Origin: Lutjanus erythropterus
Lineage: Eukaryota > Chordata > Actinopteri > Lutjaniformes > Lutjanidae
Length of the DNA: 64,000 nt
Direction of reading: 5' to 3'
NCBI GenBank assembly: GCA_020091685.1
Contig: CM034594.1
Location: 40,928,015 to 40,992,014 of the forward strand
Below the pieces are notes generated by a model that saw only the letters and a list, made by a program, of their open reading frames with translations, was not told the DNA's origin and did no database searches. Position 1 is the stretch's first letter, and each line of letters begins with the position of its first letter. Positions 21,474 through 32,689 of the stretch are shown here, piece by piece. The translations under genes and the position numbers were made by a program.

Positions 21474-24400
21474 GTGAGTTTCACGTCGGATTTTCATCTG
21501 GAAATGGATTTTATTGCATTTTATCCTGTTAAGAAAAAACACAGAAGAGAAAAAAATGAGAGTGTTTAGTGGCAAAATTAAAAGAATAGCAGACTCATGT
21601 GCAAAATGAGGAGGATTTTCATACAGATGTTCATTTTATCACAAATTTAAATAATATATAAGATGACCAACAATAAAATTTAACTTTAAGATGTAAATCT
21701 TTGTACTTTAATGCCACCTGTTTCCTAGTTGATGGGTGGATCAAGAGAGCCGTTTTTTCATTCAAACACCCCTTTACAGCTTGACCGACTTTCAAAGATT
21801 TATTATAAGTGAAATTTCTGTGTTTTTTCTGTTGACATATGTCGGGACATGTAGATTATCAACTCCAGAGACATTTTATTATCATATATTAATTACAACC
21901 AGAGCTGACACTTCAGCCGTCGCCTCTCAGCCCGGGCTGCCTGTGCGTAACAGGACGTTAGAGTGGGATGTGTCTGCTCTGTGATTTTCGCCCACTATTT
22001 GCCACATTTAAGACAAATCATGAAGTAGCATTTAGCCGTATGAATATTTATCAGATGAGGTTTCGCAGCCGAGGCTTCGTCTCGTTATCAAATCGCTTTT
22101 TTCCAAACGGCTCGCCACTCCTGAGTGCATTAAATTACGCCTTTAGGCCTAAATTACACGCACCTATGCGAGGCATTCTCCCCCGGTTCCCGAATCAAGC
22201 TTCACCTATAGGAAAAGTTCGGCCAATTATTCCCTGAATGTGCCATAACGTCTTACACATGTCACATATCCGAGCTGTGCGCGGGGGCAGGAGTGATTTG
22301 AATAAAGTCACAGATTGGAGAAGAGATTAGGTTTGAATAATAGCCAATACGAGCCTGAAATTTCTTTTCGTTTTCCATTAAACGACAATATGATCAAACT
22401 GAAGCCAAAACTGAGCTTTGACTGAGTGATCGGACAGGTAACACGGAGCTGAAGTGCGTAAAGAGTAAACATTGTTTTCTTGGAGAGTTGTAGCGCTTTT
22501 TTTTACCCAAAGTAACTTAACTTAAGCGTCGACTCTTACGCACAACTGCAGCTCAGAACGGCAGCTTTAACAAAGCGTTCACTGAGAGAAGTCTAAAGTT
22601 TAAGTTACGATCGATTTACAGACTCTTTCAGCTCTTTGTTTGGGCGTTTTACGCGGTCGCCCCGAGCGCCCTTATCCAACTTTATCCAACGATCCTTCAC
22701 GCATTCCAAACTCTAGATCGACCCATTTGCAGTATTATACTTTTGTTCGATCGTTTACGCGTCTATGATCAGAAATATGTACTTACTGTAGCGCGTTTTG
22801 TGCCTTTTCCTTTGTTCCTGGTCTGGGCGGGGTGGCTCTGATCACACACGGCTGGCTGCAAAGACAGAGTCAGCTCACGGGGAAGTAGGTAATGCCGTAA
22901 AGAGGGAGCTCTGGTCAGCAGCACTGGGGGCTCCGGGGTCGGGACAAGCGGGCGAAAATACCCGGAGCCACAGCGCGCATTGAAACGCTAATAATGCGCC
23001 TTTACGCACCGCAGATTCAGACAAAAATGTATAAATTCAAGCGCCACACACGTTTCAAATTACACTTTATTGTTTATTATGACATGTAATATATGTTAGC
23101 AACATTATTCACCACTAAAATGAGTGAATTCAACAGTTGGCGGGGTGTTGGACAATATGGCAAAATCATTGTCTCATGGAGAGACTGCAGATTACCGGGG
23201 ACAAAAATGTGAGGAGTTATTATTTCTATTAATTTCTGGGAAGAAAATATACAATGGGCTGCAACTGAAGGAGGAGGGATGGGGGAGGTGGGGGGGGGGG
23301 GTCATTGTGGGGTGGAGAGGCGGAGAAGAGAGAGAGCCAGTGTCTGCTATTGTCTGCTCCAGCAGGGAGGGTGTTTGGTAAACATGAGTGACATGCTGTT
23401 CTCTTCGTGCAGACAAACCGAAGGTGTACCAGGGTGTCCGGGTGAAGATCACGGTCAAAGAGCTGCTGCAGAGGCAAAGAGCCCGCGAGGCCAACAGTAA
23501 AAAAGTTAAAACGGTAACTTTCCCTCCCTCCACCCCCTCCTCCCCTTTTCTCTCTCTACATCCTCACTGTCACTCTGCCTTTTCCAGGAGAGAAAAAAAA
23601 GTCACTGAGCAAAGCAATAAAGTGGCCCAGTAAATGACTGACTAACCCTGCCACACACGTTTCTAACAAAGCCCTTAAGCACGCACACAAACACAAAGAC
23701 ACACAAACATTTGCAGAAACAAAAACCTCCGTGAAAAATGATCTCTTTCAAATTAAAACCAAAATGACCTGACAGAAAATATCTAATACTCTCCTCCTCC
23801 TCTGAACAGATATCCCAGGCTTGTCTGGATCTTCAGGAGCTCATGTCCACCTTTCCAAGTAAGTTCAATATCCAAGTCCAGTATCTAACGCTAAAGAGTA
23901 ATCCAACCTGACCGAAAGCAGGACCACGAGCTACACCTACATTTTCGATGTACAATCTGAAAAGTGAAGTCAAAATTGACATGCAGTCTGCAATGATCCA
24001 AATTTAAAAAATCCAGCCATTACAGTACTCTAAATCCAACTGTTCAGTAATCTGAAAACTCCGCACTGTTTGCAGCAAGTCAGCTAAATCTGATCGTGTC
24101 TTTGGATGAATCTAAAAGAGGAAAAATCAGCGGCACTCCTTGATGTCAGGCAGCAACCTGCCCTGAACCCTTAAAAACCAGGATTAAAATACTCACATGA
24201 ACGCACCAGTCATGACCGACTAGCCAGAAAAAGAAACTTGTAATGTAATTTCTAGTCAACTATTGACAGCTCCATTCCAAAAGTGCAGGGCCCCTTCTTA
24301 TAAACCATGATGGCTACATTCAAATGTGTTGGCTGATGTTGTCATGACATCACTCTGAACTTATAGGCCTATTTAAATTTCTTCCTGTGCTCTGTTACCA

Positions 24401-26876
24401 TGCAGACACTAACCTGCACCTTTCTTGGGTGCAGTCTTGAAGACATTTTCCCCACACCTCACTTTAATTCTTAGTGTCGGTAGATTAAATCTAGAAAACT
24501 TTTATTTTGAAATGCAACATAAGAACAGCTTTCAAGCGCTGGTGTGTTGCCGATATGTAATTTAACATATATGACAGTCATGTAGTGTGGTTCGAGTTTA
24601 CATTTTTATTCACTTTTATGTCATTTTTCATCTAAATTTTATATTGAATTCTGTTAGGTCGCTATGTGGATCCTCCTACCGCAGCTCCCCCTGCGGACGC
24701 GAGCAGCTGTGGCGCGCGATCCCTCCAGCTGCGCGCGGCGAGCTCGTTCCCCTTCCCTGATAGCTCGTGCAACGTCCAGCTGCAGGAGAGCGCCTTTAAC
24801 GACATCCAGCAGCAGTTCGGGGACATGATGTTGCCCAGCAACGGCTACAGTGGCGGCGGCAACAACAACAACAACAACAATAACAACAACAACAACAACA
24901 ACAACCACAGCAGCAGCGGTGGCGGCGGCGGCGGCAGCTACAACGCCTCCCTGCCTCCCCCTCCCTGGTGCCACGGACTCTCCTCTGATGCGGACTACTA
25001 TGGCCATGGGATGGTAGGTTTCTCCAACTGACACTAACCAAAGTCCATGTAGTTTTTTGAAAATTGTTATCTCAAGTCGGTTATGGGTTAAATGTGTAAA
25101 AAGATGCCCCCCAGTTGTTATCTATGAGGTCTTTTGGTGCATTCGGCATGGACTATCAACACAATTTTAATTTACAGGCAACCCAAATAGGGTAAATCTA
25201 TATTTAAAACTAGAGCCAGACAGATATCTCGGTCTACCGATATTTTGGCCAATATTTTCCTATCACAGTGTATCAGTATCAGCATATATGTTGTCCAATA
25301 CTTGCTGACATGGAAACCTTTTTGTTTTGACAGAAAATATGCAGATTTTTAAAATTTTATTTTATAGGCACAATTTTGTGTATAGTTGACCCTTTTTCTT
25401 AATTCAAATTTAATATGCAGATATGTTTTCTATGTGTTTTTTAAAATGTATACTTATTCATAATGATTAGAAATACCAGTGAAAGTTTACTGTTTCAGTG
25501 GCCTGATATCATTGTCACATGGATTATTGCAATATTGGTTGATATATTCATATCTGATTTGTTTTACTCCCTAATATCGTTCTCAACATCGGCCCCAAAA
25601 ATCCAGCATCGGTCAGGCCCTACTTAAATGTGATGTATTTCTTGACAGTTGACAGTTTGATGATCAGGATGTATGCAGAATAGAAGAGAGTTTTAAGTTA
25701 AACTGGTAAATGTATTGAAAAATGATGTCAGTGGAACAAAGTGTTTCTAACACCTCAGGCGACATTAAATTGTACATTTTTGGAATAGAGGTTCGGCATG
25801 GCTCAGCAGAACCCTGCACTGAGGCTTGAATTCAGCATGTAGGACTTATATTTGTATGGTCTGTAGTACATGAAAGTAGATAATTCAGTTCAATTCAATA
25901 CAACTCTATTAATTAAGGAAGGGAATTTCATTCAGGGTGTGGTGAAAACAGAAGGGGAACATTGTTTTATTTGTAATAAGATCTGTTTTTGATCCAGTGG
26001 GAACTCATTTTACTGTAGAAAATACTTAAACGCAGCCTAAAGTAGATATACACATCAGGAGAGGAACATTATGTAAATAGTTTAATAAAGGAATAATTAC
26101 ACTGTAAAAAAAAAAAACATACAGGAATTTAGTGGAATCAACTAATCTTGTCTAGTTAACTTAATGTAAATAGACAAGTTTTATTTATTCAACTTAATTA
26201 AATTTAAAATTGCTGTTCAGGACATGTTAGAACTTATTAACACAAGTTCTTCTCACCTGAATAGTTGTTGGTTCAACTTAAAATCTTAAGCTGAGCTAAT
26301 CTTTTTTCTCAAGTATAAGTTGAATTAATATCATGTTAATTTGACTAGAAAAGTTTATTTGTTTTGAATCATAAAATTACCTCAACTCTTCTTTTCAAAT
26401 TCAGTCAAGTTTTTTAAAGTTAATCAAATATTTTTTACAGTGCATGTCCATCACATGACACATTTGCTCCACAATGTCCTCACCATCCACCATATCTCCT
26501 CCTCTTCCTCCTCCTCCTCCAGGCTCCCTGCTCCTCACCGGAGTCCCTGAAGTTCTCCAACCCCATGGATCACAACAGCTACTCGCCGCAGCAGGACTCT
26601 TTCTCCTCCTCCTCTTCCTCCTGCTACGACTCCCCCACCAGGATGGAGTCCAGCTACCCCGGCTTCACCTCCGAGCACTTCCACTATCAGCACTGCACCC
26701 TCCAGGACTGTTACTGCCTGCCCCACTGCTGGCCGGGCCAACAGGAGAGCTTCTCTGCCCCCGAATACGCACCTTACTACACCCCCACAGACTATCCATA
26801 CGCCTATCCCGTGGAAGAGAACTATTTCAAGAGGGATTTGCAGATGGGATCCGAAATGTGTTATAATGTACTATGA
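21464..26876 (+). CDS. pou2af3: POU class 2 associating factor 3 (OCA-T2/COLCA2), complete
   Basis: Five coding exons (21464-21473, 23413-23513, 23810-23858, 24658-25013, 26523-26876) total 870 nt, giving 289 residues plus stop, all joined at GT/AG sites in frame. The product should bind POU2F factors (POU2F3 in mammalian tuft cells) and activate octamer-driven genes in the nucleus. Residues 5-27 hold the Oct-binding peptide KPKVYQGVRVKITVKELL, nearly identical to human COLCA2 as I recall it. Residues 122-136 are 15 Asn in a row, followed by a Gly run. The C-terminal third is rich in Tyr/Ser/Pro with a Cys/His-rich stretch (HYQHCTLQDCYCLPHCW), and the end N-Y-F-K-R ... CYN resembles the human end. 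The start ATGATG has G at -3; the second Met would serve equally. Human COLCA2 is somewhat shorter, largely for lack of the Asn/Gly tract. Confidence 0.92.
21880..22990. promoter_or_regulatory. CpG-rich, non-repetitive block in pou2af3 intron 1
   Basis: This 1.1-kb block has far more CG dinucleotides than the surrounding AT-rich DNA, matches no repeat seen elsewhere in the window, and contains homeobox- and forkhead-like strings (TAAATTACGCC, GTAAACATTG, ATGAATATTTATC). Short open frames inside are not protein-like. It could be a CpG-island promoter for an alternative first exon, or an intronic enhancer. Confidence 0.45.
23413..23513 (+). CDS. pou2af3: pou2af3 exon encoding the POU/octamer-binding peptide
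   Basis: The acceptor is CTCTTCGTGCAG and the donor is AAAACG|GTAACT. The 101-nt exon encodes YQGVRVKITVKELLQRQRA plus a basic tail, REANSKKVK. This peptide is the signature of all POU2AF proteins, where it clamps the POU domain and octamer DNA. It is the only copy of this peptide found on either strand of the window. Confidence 0.95.
23810..23858 (+). CDS. pou2af3: pou2af3 small third exon (49 nt)
   Basis: The acceptor CTCTGAACAG and donor CCA A|GTAAGT bracket I-S-Q-A-C-L-D-L-Q-E-L-M-S-T-F-P. The phases (0 in, 1 out) fit both neighbours exactly. It falls where mammalian proteins have a variable linker, so the support is splicing logic rather than sequence identity. Confidence 0.72.
24658..25013 (+). 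CDS. pou2af3: pou2af3 fourth exon with Asn and Gly homopolymers
   Basis: The acceptor is ATTCTGTTAG and the donor is GGGATG|GTAGGT. It opens R-Y-V-D-P-P and carries a 15-codon Asn run at 24861-24905 (14 AAC and one AAT), then a Gly/Ser run and L-P-P-P-P-W-C-H-G-L. Antisense frames here are poly-Val or poly-Cys artefacts of the AAC repeat. Confidence 0.87.
24861..24905 (+). repeat. (AAC)15 coding microsatellite
   Basis: Fourteen AAC codons and one AAT encode 15 consecutive Asn in pou2af3. Near-pure codons point to replication slippage and probable length polymorphism. Confidence 0.97.
25208..25622. mobile_element. TIR element in pou2af3 intron 4
   Basis: The left end TAGAGCCAGACAGATATC and the right end ATCGGTCAGGCCCTAC are inverted with mismatches. 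The interior is rich in CGATATT/CCAATATT strings. It is a common non-autonomous type in fish. Confidence 0.65.
26099..26442. mobile_element. TIR element (ACACTGTAAAAAA) in pou2af3 intron
   Basis: The left end ACACTGTAAAAAAA and the right end ATTTTTTACAGTG are inverted. The interior is AT-rich, with TTCAACTTAA and TTAAGCTGA motifs. It ends 80 bp before the last pou2af3 exon. Confidence 0.75.
26523..26876 (+). CDS. pou2af3: pou2af3 terminal coding exon
   Basis: The acceptor is a long pyrimidine run ending CTCCAG. The exon begins A-P-C-S-S-P-E-S-L-K-F and ends with N-Y-F-K-R and CYNVL before TGA. Tyr-Ser-Pro-rich sequence in the first half resembles human COLCA2, as does the Cys-rich middle. 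Confidence 0.92.
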   Translation, partial: APCSSPESLKFSNPMDHNSYSPQQDSFSSSSSSCYDSPTRMESSYPGFTSEHFHYQHCTLQDCYCLPHCWPGQQESFSAPEYAPYYTPTDYPYAYPVEENYFKRDLQMGSEMCYNVL

Positions 26877-27086
26877 TGCAGTATTGTTTCATCCTCTGAC
26901 TGTAAATAGGATTCTCTTCAAGTACTCGTGGTCGCTTTGCATTTCAGCGTGTGCTCTGACTGGCTTCTGTTGTGGTGGAGTGAATATGATGAATGTGGAA
27001 TGGATGGAAATGCTGATATTTTTGTACTGATTACTTTTTTTCACTACCTAGATTTATTTTCATACACACAACTTGTTGTCATATTA

Positions 27087-27092
27087 AATAAA
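27087..27092 (+). terminator. Candidate polyadenylation signal for pou2af3
   Basis: AATAAA occurs 211 bases after the pou2af3 stop in a T/A-rich stretch. It is the first canonical hexamer downstream of the gene and precedes the next repeat insertion at 27174. Confidence 0.6.
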
Positions 27093-27173
27093 AAAAAACA
27101 TGTTAAAACTTATCAGCGTGCTTCAGTTCATTTCTCTTTAGTGGCTGATGTAGCGTTCACACTTTAAAGGGAC

Positions 27174-27637
27174 AGTTCACCCAGAATCAAAAATACATAA
27201 TCATCCCCTGGCCTGGAGAGTTGGTGTAAGTTGCGGAGTTTTGGAGTCTGTCTTCTCTCCAATATAACGGCATTAAATGGCACTCGGCTTGTGGTGCTCA
27301 AAGTGCCAAAAAAAAAATACATTTGAAAAACTCAGCAGCGATCTCTTTGTCCAAAAATCATGACCTAGTTACTCATGATAATCCACAGACCCTGCTGTGA
27401 GTAATTTCATGTAGGAACTACTTTCTTTCTGCAGTAGAATCTACCAAAATTACTGTAGAATCTACTCGAGCACCAAAAGCCATTTAGTTCCATCATACTG
27501 AGGAGAAAGCAGACACCTCTACAGCCAATATCTCCAAAAACTCTGCAACTCACATCAAAACAGTCTAGATGGATAAATAGCACTACGGGCCAGAGGAAAA
27601 ATATGTTTTTTTGAGTTTGGGCTGAACTATCCCTTTA
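27174..27637. mobile_element. TIR element (TTAAAGGGACAGTTCACCC family)
   Basis: The left end TTAAAGGGACAGTTCACCCA is mirrored by GGGCTGAACTATCCCTTTAA. It begins about 80 bp past the pou2af3 polyadenylation signal. Internal blocks (ATCATGACCTAGTTACTCA; ATCCACAGACCCTGCTGTGA) recur in the copies at 39242, 57262 and 58540. Confidence 0.85.
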
Positions 27638-28009
27638 AAAAGTTAAAACGCAGCCAGGTTCAGTGTAAATTGGACACACAGGTGCTCTCAGTTAGTTTCC
27701 CGTTGCGTCTTGCTCTTCTGCATCTGGTTCACGGTTTACTCCCTAAACAAGCCAACGCGACTGTCTTCCACGTCTCCTTCATTCACCGTACATCTATCAC
27801 AGGAAACAGCAATGTGGGTTGAAAAAGAACAAAATGTGGGTGGAACAAGAACAAATAAACAAGGCGAGCTGATAACGTGTTGAGGCTGAACTGTGCTGTA
27901 ATGTAACACTTTGCACTGAAGGGCAGGAATCCTGCAAGATTCAACTTAACCTGCAGGGAGGAAGTTCACCAGAAGTCAAAGAGAGCAAGAAGTGCACACA
28001 GAACAAGTT

Positions 28010-28320
28010 TTGGTAACACCTTATTTGAATAGACAGCCTGCAGAGAGTTTACAGAGTATCTGTAATATTTCAACAGCTTATTAGCTGGCATTCTACAATT
28101 CAACTGGTTGCTTTGTCTGTGCATGTTTAACAGATTATCTATAGAGTAAATGCAGTGATGGAGAGAGCACTGAAAATCTGTATAAGTACAGCTACATAAC
28201 TACAGTATTACTCACAAGTAAAAGCAATTTTGTTAGAAAAATACTCATGTAAAAGTACAAAGTATTAATTTAAAAAACTACTCAGAGTATTAGTTACTTT
28301 TTAACCACTGACTTTTGATA
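28010..28320 (+). repeat. Two adjacent dispersed fish repeats
   Basis: 28010-28135 (GGTAACACCTTATTTGAATA) and 28145-28320 (GTGATGGAGAGAGCACTG, then GTAAAAGTACAAAGTATTAA) are recognisable dispersed types. Related AAAAGTAC-rich fragments are at 490-545 and 49610-49745. Confidence 0.5.
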
Positions 28321-28559
28321 CATTATCAATAGCAACTATTCAATCAAAGAAGCTTCTGTTTCTCCGAATCTTTAGTCCAAAACCTTCCTGCTCAGTGCTC
28401 ACAGTCCTCACCCTAAGGTTGCAAATTTTGTGCATTTTCCATAACTGATAATTGAAAATGCTCGTTATTGCTTAATCATTAATAATTTGTAAGATACAAA
28501 ACACATGTTTCTGCTATTTTTTTTCTCATTTTCCTCATTTAAAGTTTGAGTTTCCTTAG

Positions 28560-28652
28560 ACAACAAACGACTCTGCTGTGAGAATCGAACTCAGGACCTT
28601 GTTGCTGTGAGGCAGCAGTGCTAATCACTGCACCACTGTGCCTACTTAATAA
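28560..28652 (-). mobile_element. tRNA-like SINE-type fragment
   Basis: On the minus strand, GTGGTGCAGTGATTAGCACT resembles a polymerase III A box region, and AGTTCGATTCTC about 30 bases on resembles a B box. This sequence type recurs across fish genomes as a dispersed repeat. It is too short and lacks an acceptor stem, so it is not a tRNA gene. Confidence 0.6.
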
Positions 28653-29121
28653 CTAATCATTAATTAGTTACTTCCACCCCTGATTACAAGTAAATGTTCT
28701 AGTGCTAGAAAGTCCGGACTGTTGAGCAACTGAAGTCGTATATCAAGCGAGAACGAGACAGAAAAGTCTTTGTACTGTACTCAACTGAATGCAAGTTGAA
28801 AATGATTAGCAAATCATTGCATTCTGTTTTTATTTACATTTTACTTTGTTGGAACTGGAGTTGTTATAATATGTTGTTATAATCTTTGTTGAACATTCTA
28901 ATGTTCAGAAATGTATACACAAATATTCAGTGAATGTTTTATCATGTGTACATGTTCCTTCTTGTATTGATGTGGAACATTTGTGTGCTCCTACACTGGT
29001 GAAGTAAAAGTTGTCATTCCTTCATACGAAGTGGCATTAAATATTCTCAGAAGTTGTAACAGTGAATCATCTCATTCAACAAATGTTCAAAAGTGCATGT
29101 AGTAAATTTCAGTAACATATA

Positions 29122-30322
29122 CACTGCCTGAACAAAAAAAAGTTACCACCTGTATTTAACTAAGTAAATAGTTAAGATCCTTCCATTGGATAATTACTGC
29201 AGTGATTAATATGTTTCAGCTGACAATAAGTTATTTAACTCTAACTGATGCAGTGAGGAGCTTCTCATTTCTTAAACAACCATGTCAGAAGACATATCCT
29301 GATGTTACGCTGTTTCATAAGGGTCAAATTATTGACCTGCATCAAGCAAAGAAAACAACTAAAAAGATTGATGGAACTACTAAAACTGGGTTAAGAACTG
29401 TCCAACACATTATTAAAACCTGGAAGGATAGTGGTGAACCATCATCTTCCAGGAAGAAATGTGGTTGGAAAAAAATCTTGAATGATCATGATCGGAGATC
29501 ACTTCAACATTTGGTGAAATCAAATTGTAAAAAACCAACAGTAGAACTCACAGCCATGTTTAATAGTGAGAATAAGAACATTTCCACACACACAATCTGA
29601 ACTCAAAGAACTGGGACTAAACAGCTGTGTAGCCTTAAGAAAACCACTTATCAGTGAAGCTAATTAGAAAAAAAGGCTTCAGTTTGCGAGGGAGAATAAA
29701 GATTAGACTGGATCAATGGAAAAAGGTCATGTGGTCTGATGAGTCCAGATCTACCCTGTTCCAGAGTGATGGGGGCATCAGGGTAAGAGGAGAGGCAGAT
29801 GAAGTGATGCTCCCATCATGCCTAGTGTCTACTGTACAAGCCTGTGGGGGCAGTGTTATGATCTGGCGTTGCTTCAGTTGCTCAGGTCGAGGTTCAGCAA
29901 CATTATGTGTCCAAAAAATGAGTTCAGCTCACAACCTGAATATACTGAATGATCAGGTTTTTACATCAGTGGATTTTTTTCTTCCCTGATGACACGGACA
30001 TATTCCAAGATGATAATGTCAGGATTCATCGGGCTCAGATTGTGAAAGAGTGGTTCAGAGAGCATGAGACATCATGAGTCCAGATGTTACCCCCACTGAG
30101 AATCTTTGGGATGTGCTGGAGAGACTTTACACAGTGGTCCGACTCTCCCATCATCAATAAAAGATCTTGTTGAAAAATTAATGCATCTCTGGACAGAAAT
30201 AAATGTCGTAATATTTCATAAGCTTATTGAAATGATGCCATGGTGAATGTGTGTTGTAATCAAAGCTAAAGGCTGTCCAATGAAATATTGGAGTGTGTGA
30301 CTTTATTCTTGGCAAGGCAGTG
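29122..30322 (+). mobile_element. Tc1-like DNA transposon, inactive copy
   Basis: The element is bounded by TA dinucleotides and inverted ends CACTGCCT, with an A-rich stretch after each. Between them, two frames (29202-29600 and 29654-29989) and a third stretch to about 30150 encode pieces of a Tc1-family transposase. An N-terminal helix-turn-helix region (GLRTVQHIIKTWKDSGEPSS) is followed by the catalytic region with MWSDES and SVMIWRCFS, then FQDDN and PTENLWDVLERL remnants. Stops and frameshifts separate the pieces, so it cannot make an active enzyme. Confidence 0.88.
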
Positions 30323-31617
30323 TATTTAAACATGAAGTTGATTATCATTTGCATTAGCAGATTTTTGTTTATAGAAAAAACTAGTTAATCTACAAATTCA
30401 GCTCATATAGATACAGAAGTTGATTCTCACTTACATAACTTATGAAAACTAGATTTACTAATTGTGTGTTGAATATTTGTATATACATTATATACAATAT
30501 GTGGAGAAGTTCATGAATTGACACACACTCTATAGATGATCTGTTAAACATACACACACATAGCAAAACTGTTAAATCCCAACTAATAAGCTATTACAAA
30601 ACGCTCTATACAATCCAAATAACCCTCTATGGTACAGTGTGGCCTCTGGGTAACATACACATTTTTGCCCCTTTACACTCACACAGTACATCCTCATTTA
30701 TGTTGTAATACCCTGAGGAAACTAGCAGCAGTGTTTTCAGTAGTCACATGACTCTGGAGGTCATGTTGAAAGCCTTTTTCACGCCCTCCCTCACATGGTT
30801 CAGCTCTCACCACAAAAATGGACTGAAAACAACTTTTTCTGTCATTTTAAAATCTGGAAGAAATTAGATTCACATTAATAGATGAGTAAAGATTTTCACT
30901 TGTTTGATCTATTTTATTTCATAATGGAAAAGTGTTCAAATGTAAATGTTGACTTGAAATAACACTGAACCCACCATGACATTTTGAGTATTATGTACTA
31001 TTTATATTCTGTTCAACCACTAAAAGACTGGGGCTGAAATGCATTGACAACTATTTTATTTTAACTGATAAGCAGTGAGCCGAACATGGCAGCAACACAA
31101 CAAATGGTGGCAACATAAAAGATACAGCAGGAAAGTGAAAACAAATGAAATATTACGCGTGTTTTGAGGAGGTTTATGATCATTTGGTTTGACAGACTGT
31201 TGATGTAAAATATGCCGACACTCTTTGACACATTCAGGCTGTTTCACACCGGTACAAAGTTGGCTGAAGATAAAGTTCAGACGAACGTTTCAAATGGCAT
31301 ACATTTTAAAGTGGTGAGACCAAACCATGAGCATAAGATTAGCAGCACAAGAAAACATAATGACTGTGTGATTGTGCCAACAAAAGCTGACTGACCACCC
31401 ACATATCAGTGTTGTTCTTTGAGCTACTAAAATGCTTAACCGCCAGCAGTCTCGACTGTGATAAGGTGACTGAACTTTTTTTTTTTTGAAACTTCTGAGG
31501 AAAAATGTATCAATGAATGCTCTCTCCAGGTCAGAGTATCAGTGCCAGACACAGGGGAAAACTGAGAGGAGAAAGACTCTTGTTCTCAAATTGTGTTGAT
31601 TGTTGCCAGTTTGGGGG

Positions 31618-31765
31618 AAAAACAGATTACATGTAACAGGATTACATAATCTGGATACAAAAAAAAGGAAAGTTACAGAAACAAAGACCTAATCAGATTA
31701 CAGATACATTTAGTAAAAATGGGGATTATTAATAGGATTACAGTTTTAAAATAAAGAACAATATA
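31618..31765 (-). repeat. Dispersed repeat (GATTACATGTAACAGGATTA)
   Basis: It contains GATTACATGTAACAGGATTA and AAATGGGGATTATTAATAGG. A shorter copy is at 61055-61140 and a related one at 63740-63895. It is non-coding. Confidence 0.65.
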
Positions 31766-31869
31766 CTACAATTTTCACAATTTTTTGTCTTTAAATCAGT
31801 CAATCAGTTGCGCACAACAAAAGGAAGGAACAAGTGCACAAACTAATAAACCTAACAATCAACATAAAA

Positions 31870-32125
31870 CAGTTAGAGCTGCAACAATTAATCTATTATT
31901 AGTTGACTATTAAATTAATCTGCATCTATTTTGGTAATCAATTAATTATTTATTTATTTTTTTTAATTAAAACAGTCCAAATTCTCTGATTTCAGCTTCT
32001 TAAATGTGAATATTTTCTAGTTTCTTTACTCCTCTCTGACAGTAAACTGAATATGTTTGGGTTGTCTTGGATTTTTCTTCATAATGTTCTGATATATTAA
32101 GGACCAAACATAATTAATCATTACA
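31870..32125 (-). mobile_element. Dispersed element (GACTGCAACTAATAATTA), second copy
   Basis: It starts AGTTAGAGCTGCAACAATTA and continues with AATCAATTAATT and CTCTGATTTCAGCTTCT, the complement of a block in the copy at 19025. The far end is eroded. Confidence 0.6.
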
Positions 32126-32149
32126 GGAAAGACTTGAAAAATAGGGCCA

Positions 32150-32350
32150 AACACATACAGCACACTGATAGAGGGCTGAACATTATGATGTCACAGTGAC
32201 AGTGACCTTTGACCTTTTGGATACAAAATGTATCACCTCATCATTTTATCCCATTCTCATAATTAGTGTGAGTTCTTAAGTTATGGCCAAAAATGTGTGA
32301 GTAAGGTCACTGTGACCTTTGACTTCTGACCACCAAAATCGAATCAGTTC
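32150..32350 (+). repeat. DR1-bearing dispersed repeat, copy 1
   Basis: GATAGAGGGCTGAACATTAT leads into TGACCTTTGACCTTTTGG, then TCTTAAGTTATGGCCAAAAA and GTCACTGTGACCTTTGACTT. Further copies are at 32690-32960 and, inverted, at 53990-54365. It is non-coding. Confidence 0.75.
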
Positions 32351-32689
32351 ATTAACCTACTTTAAAGCTTATCTGCGGCTCTCTCAGCCGTGGTAATGTG
32401 ACTGGAAATGTTCTTTGGAAAGTTGACTTAAACCTTCTAAGACAAAACTTATTCGGAAAAAGCAGTGAATGCTCTCTTTATGGGAGACAATTATTGTCAG
32501 GCAGAAGAGGAAAAAACATGGGAGCTCTGCCAAAATGAACATGACCTGATACATCCTGAGCTGACTCAAGATCTCAGACTGCAGCAGTCGTTGATCACTT
32601 GTGGCCTCTCGGGTCTGAAGGAATTTAACATTGAACTGTAAAAAGGAAGTTCTCTCCTGTACATGTGTGATTCCAGTGAATAATTTCCG

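Noticed and set aside
23384-23412. ATG at 23384 as the pou2af3 start (M-S-D-M-L-F)
   Set aside because: It is out of frame with the YQGVRVK exon, whereas splicing from 21473 gives the exact family start.
24654-25041. Antisense frames opposite pou2af3 exon 4
   Set aside because: Poly-Val and poly-Cys runs are the complement of the AAC coding repeat.
28560-28652. tRNA gene on the minus strand
   Set aside because: A- and B-box-like strings are present but there is no cloverleaf or acceptor stem; it fits a SINE-type repeat.
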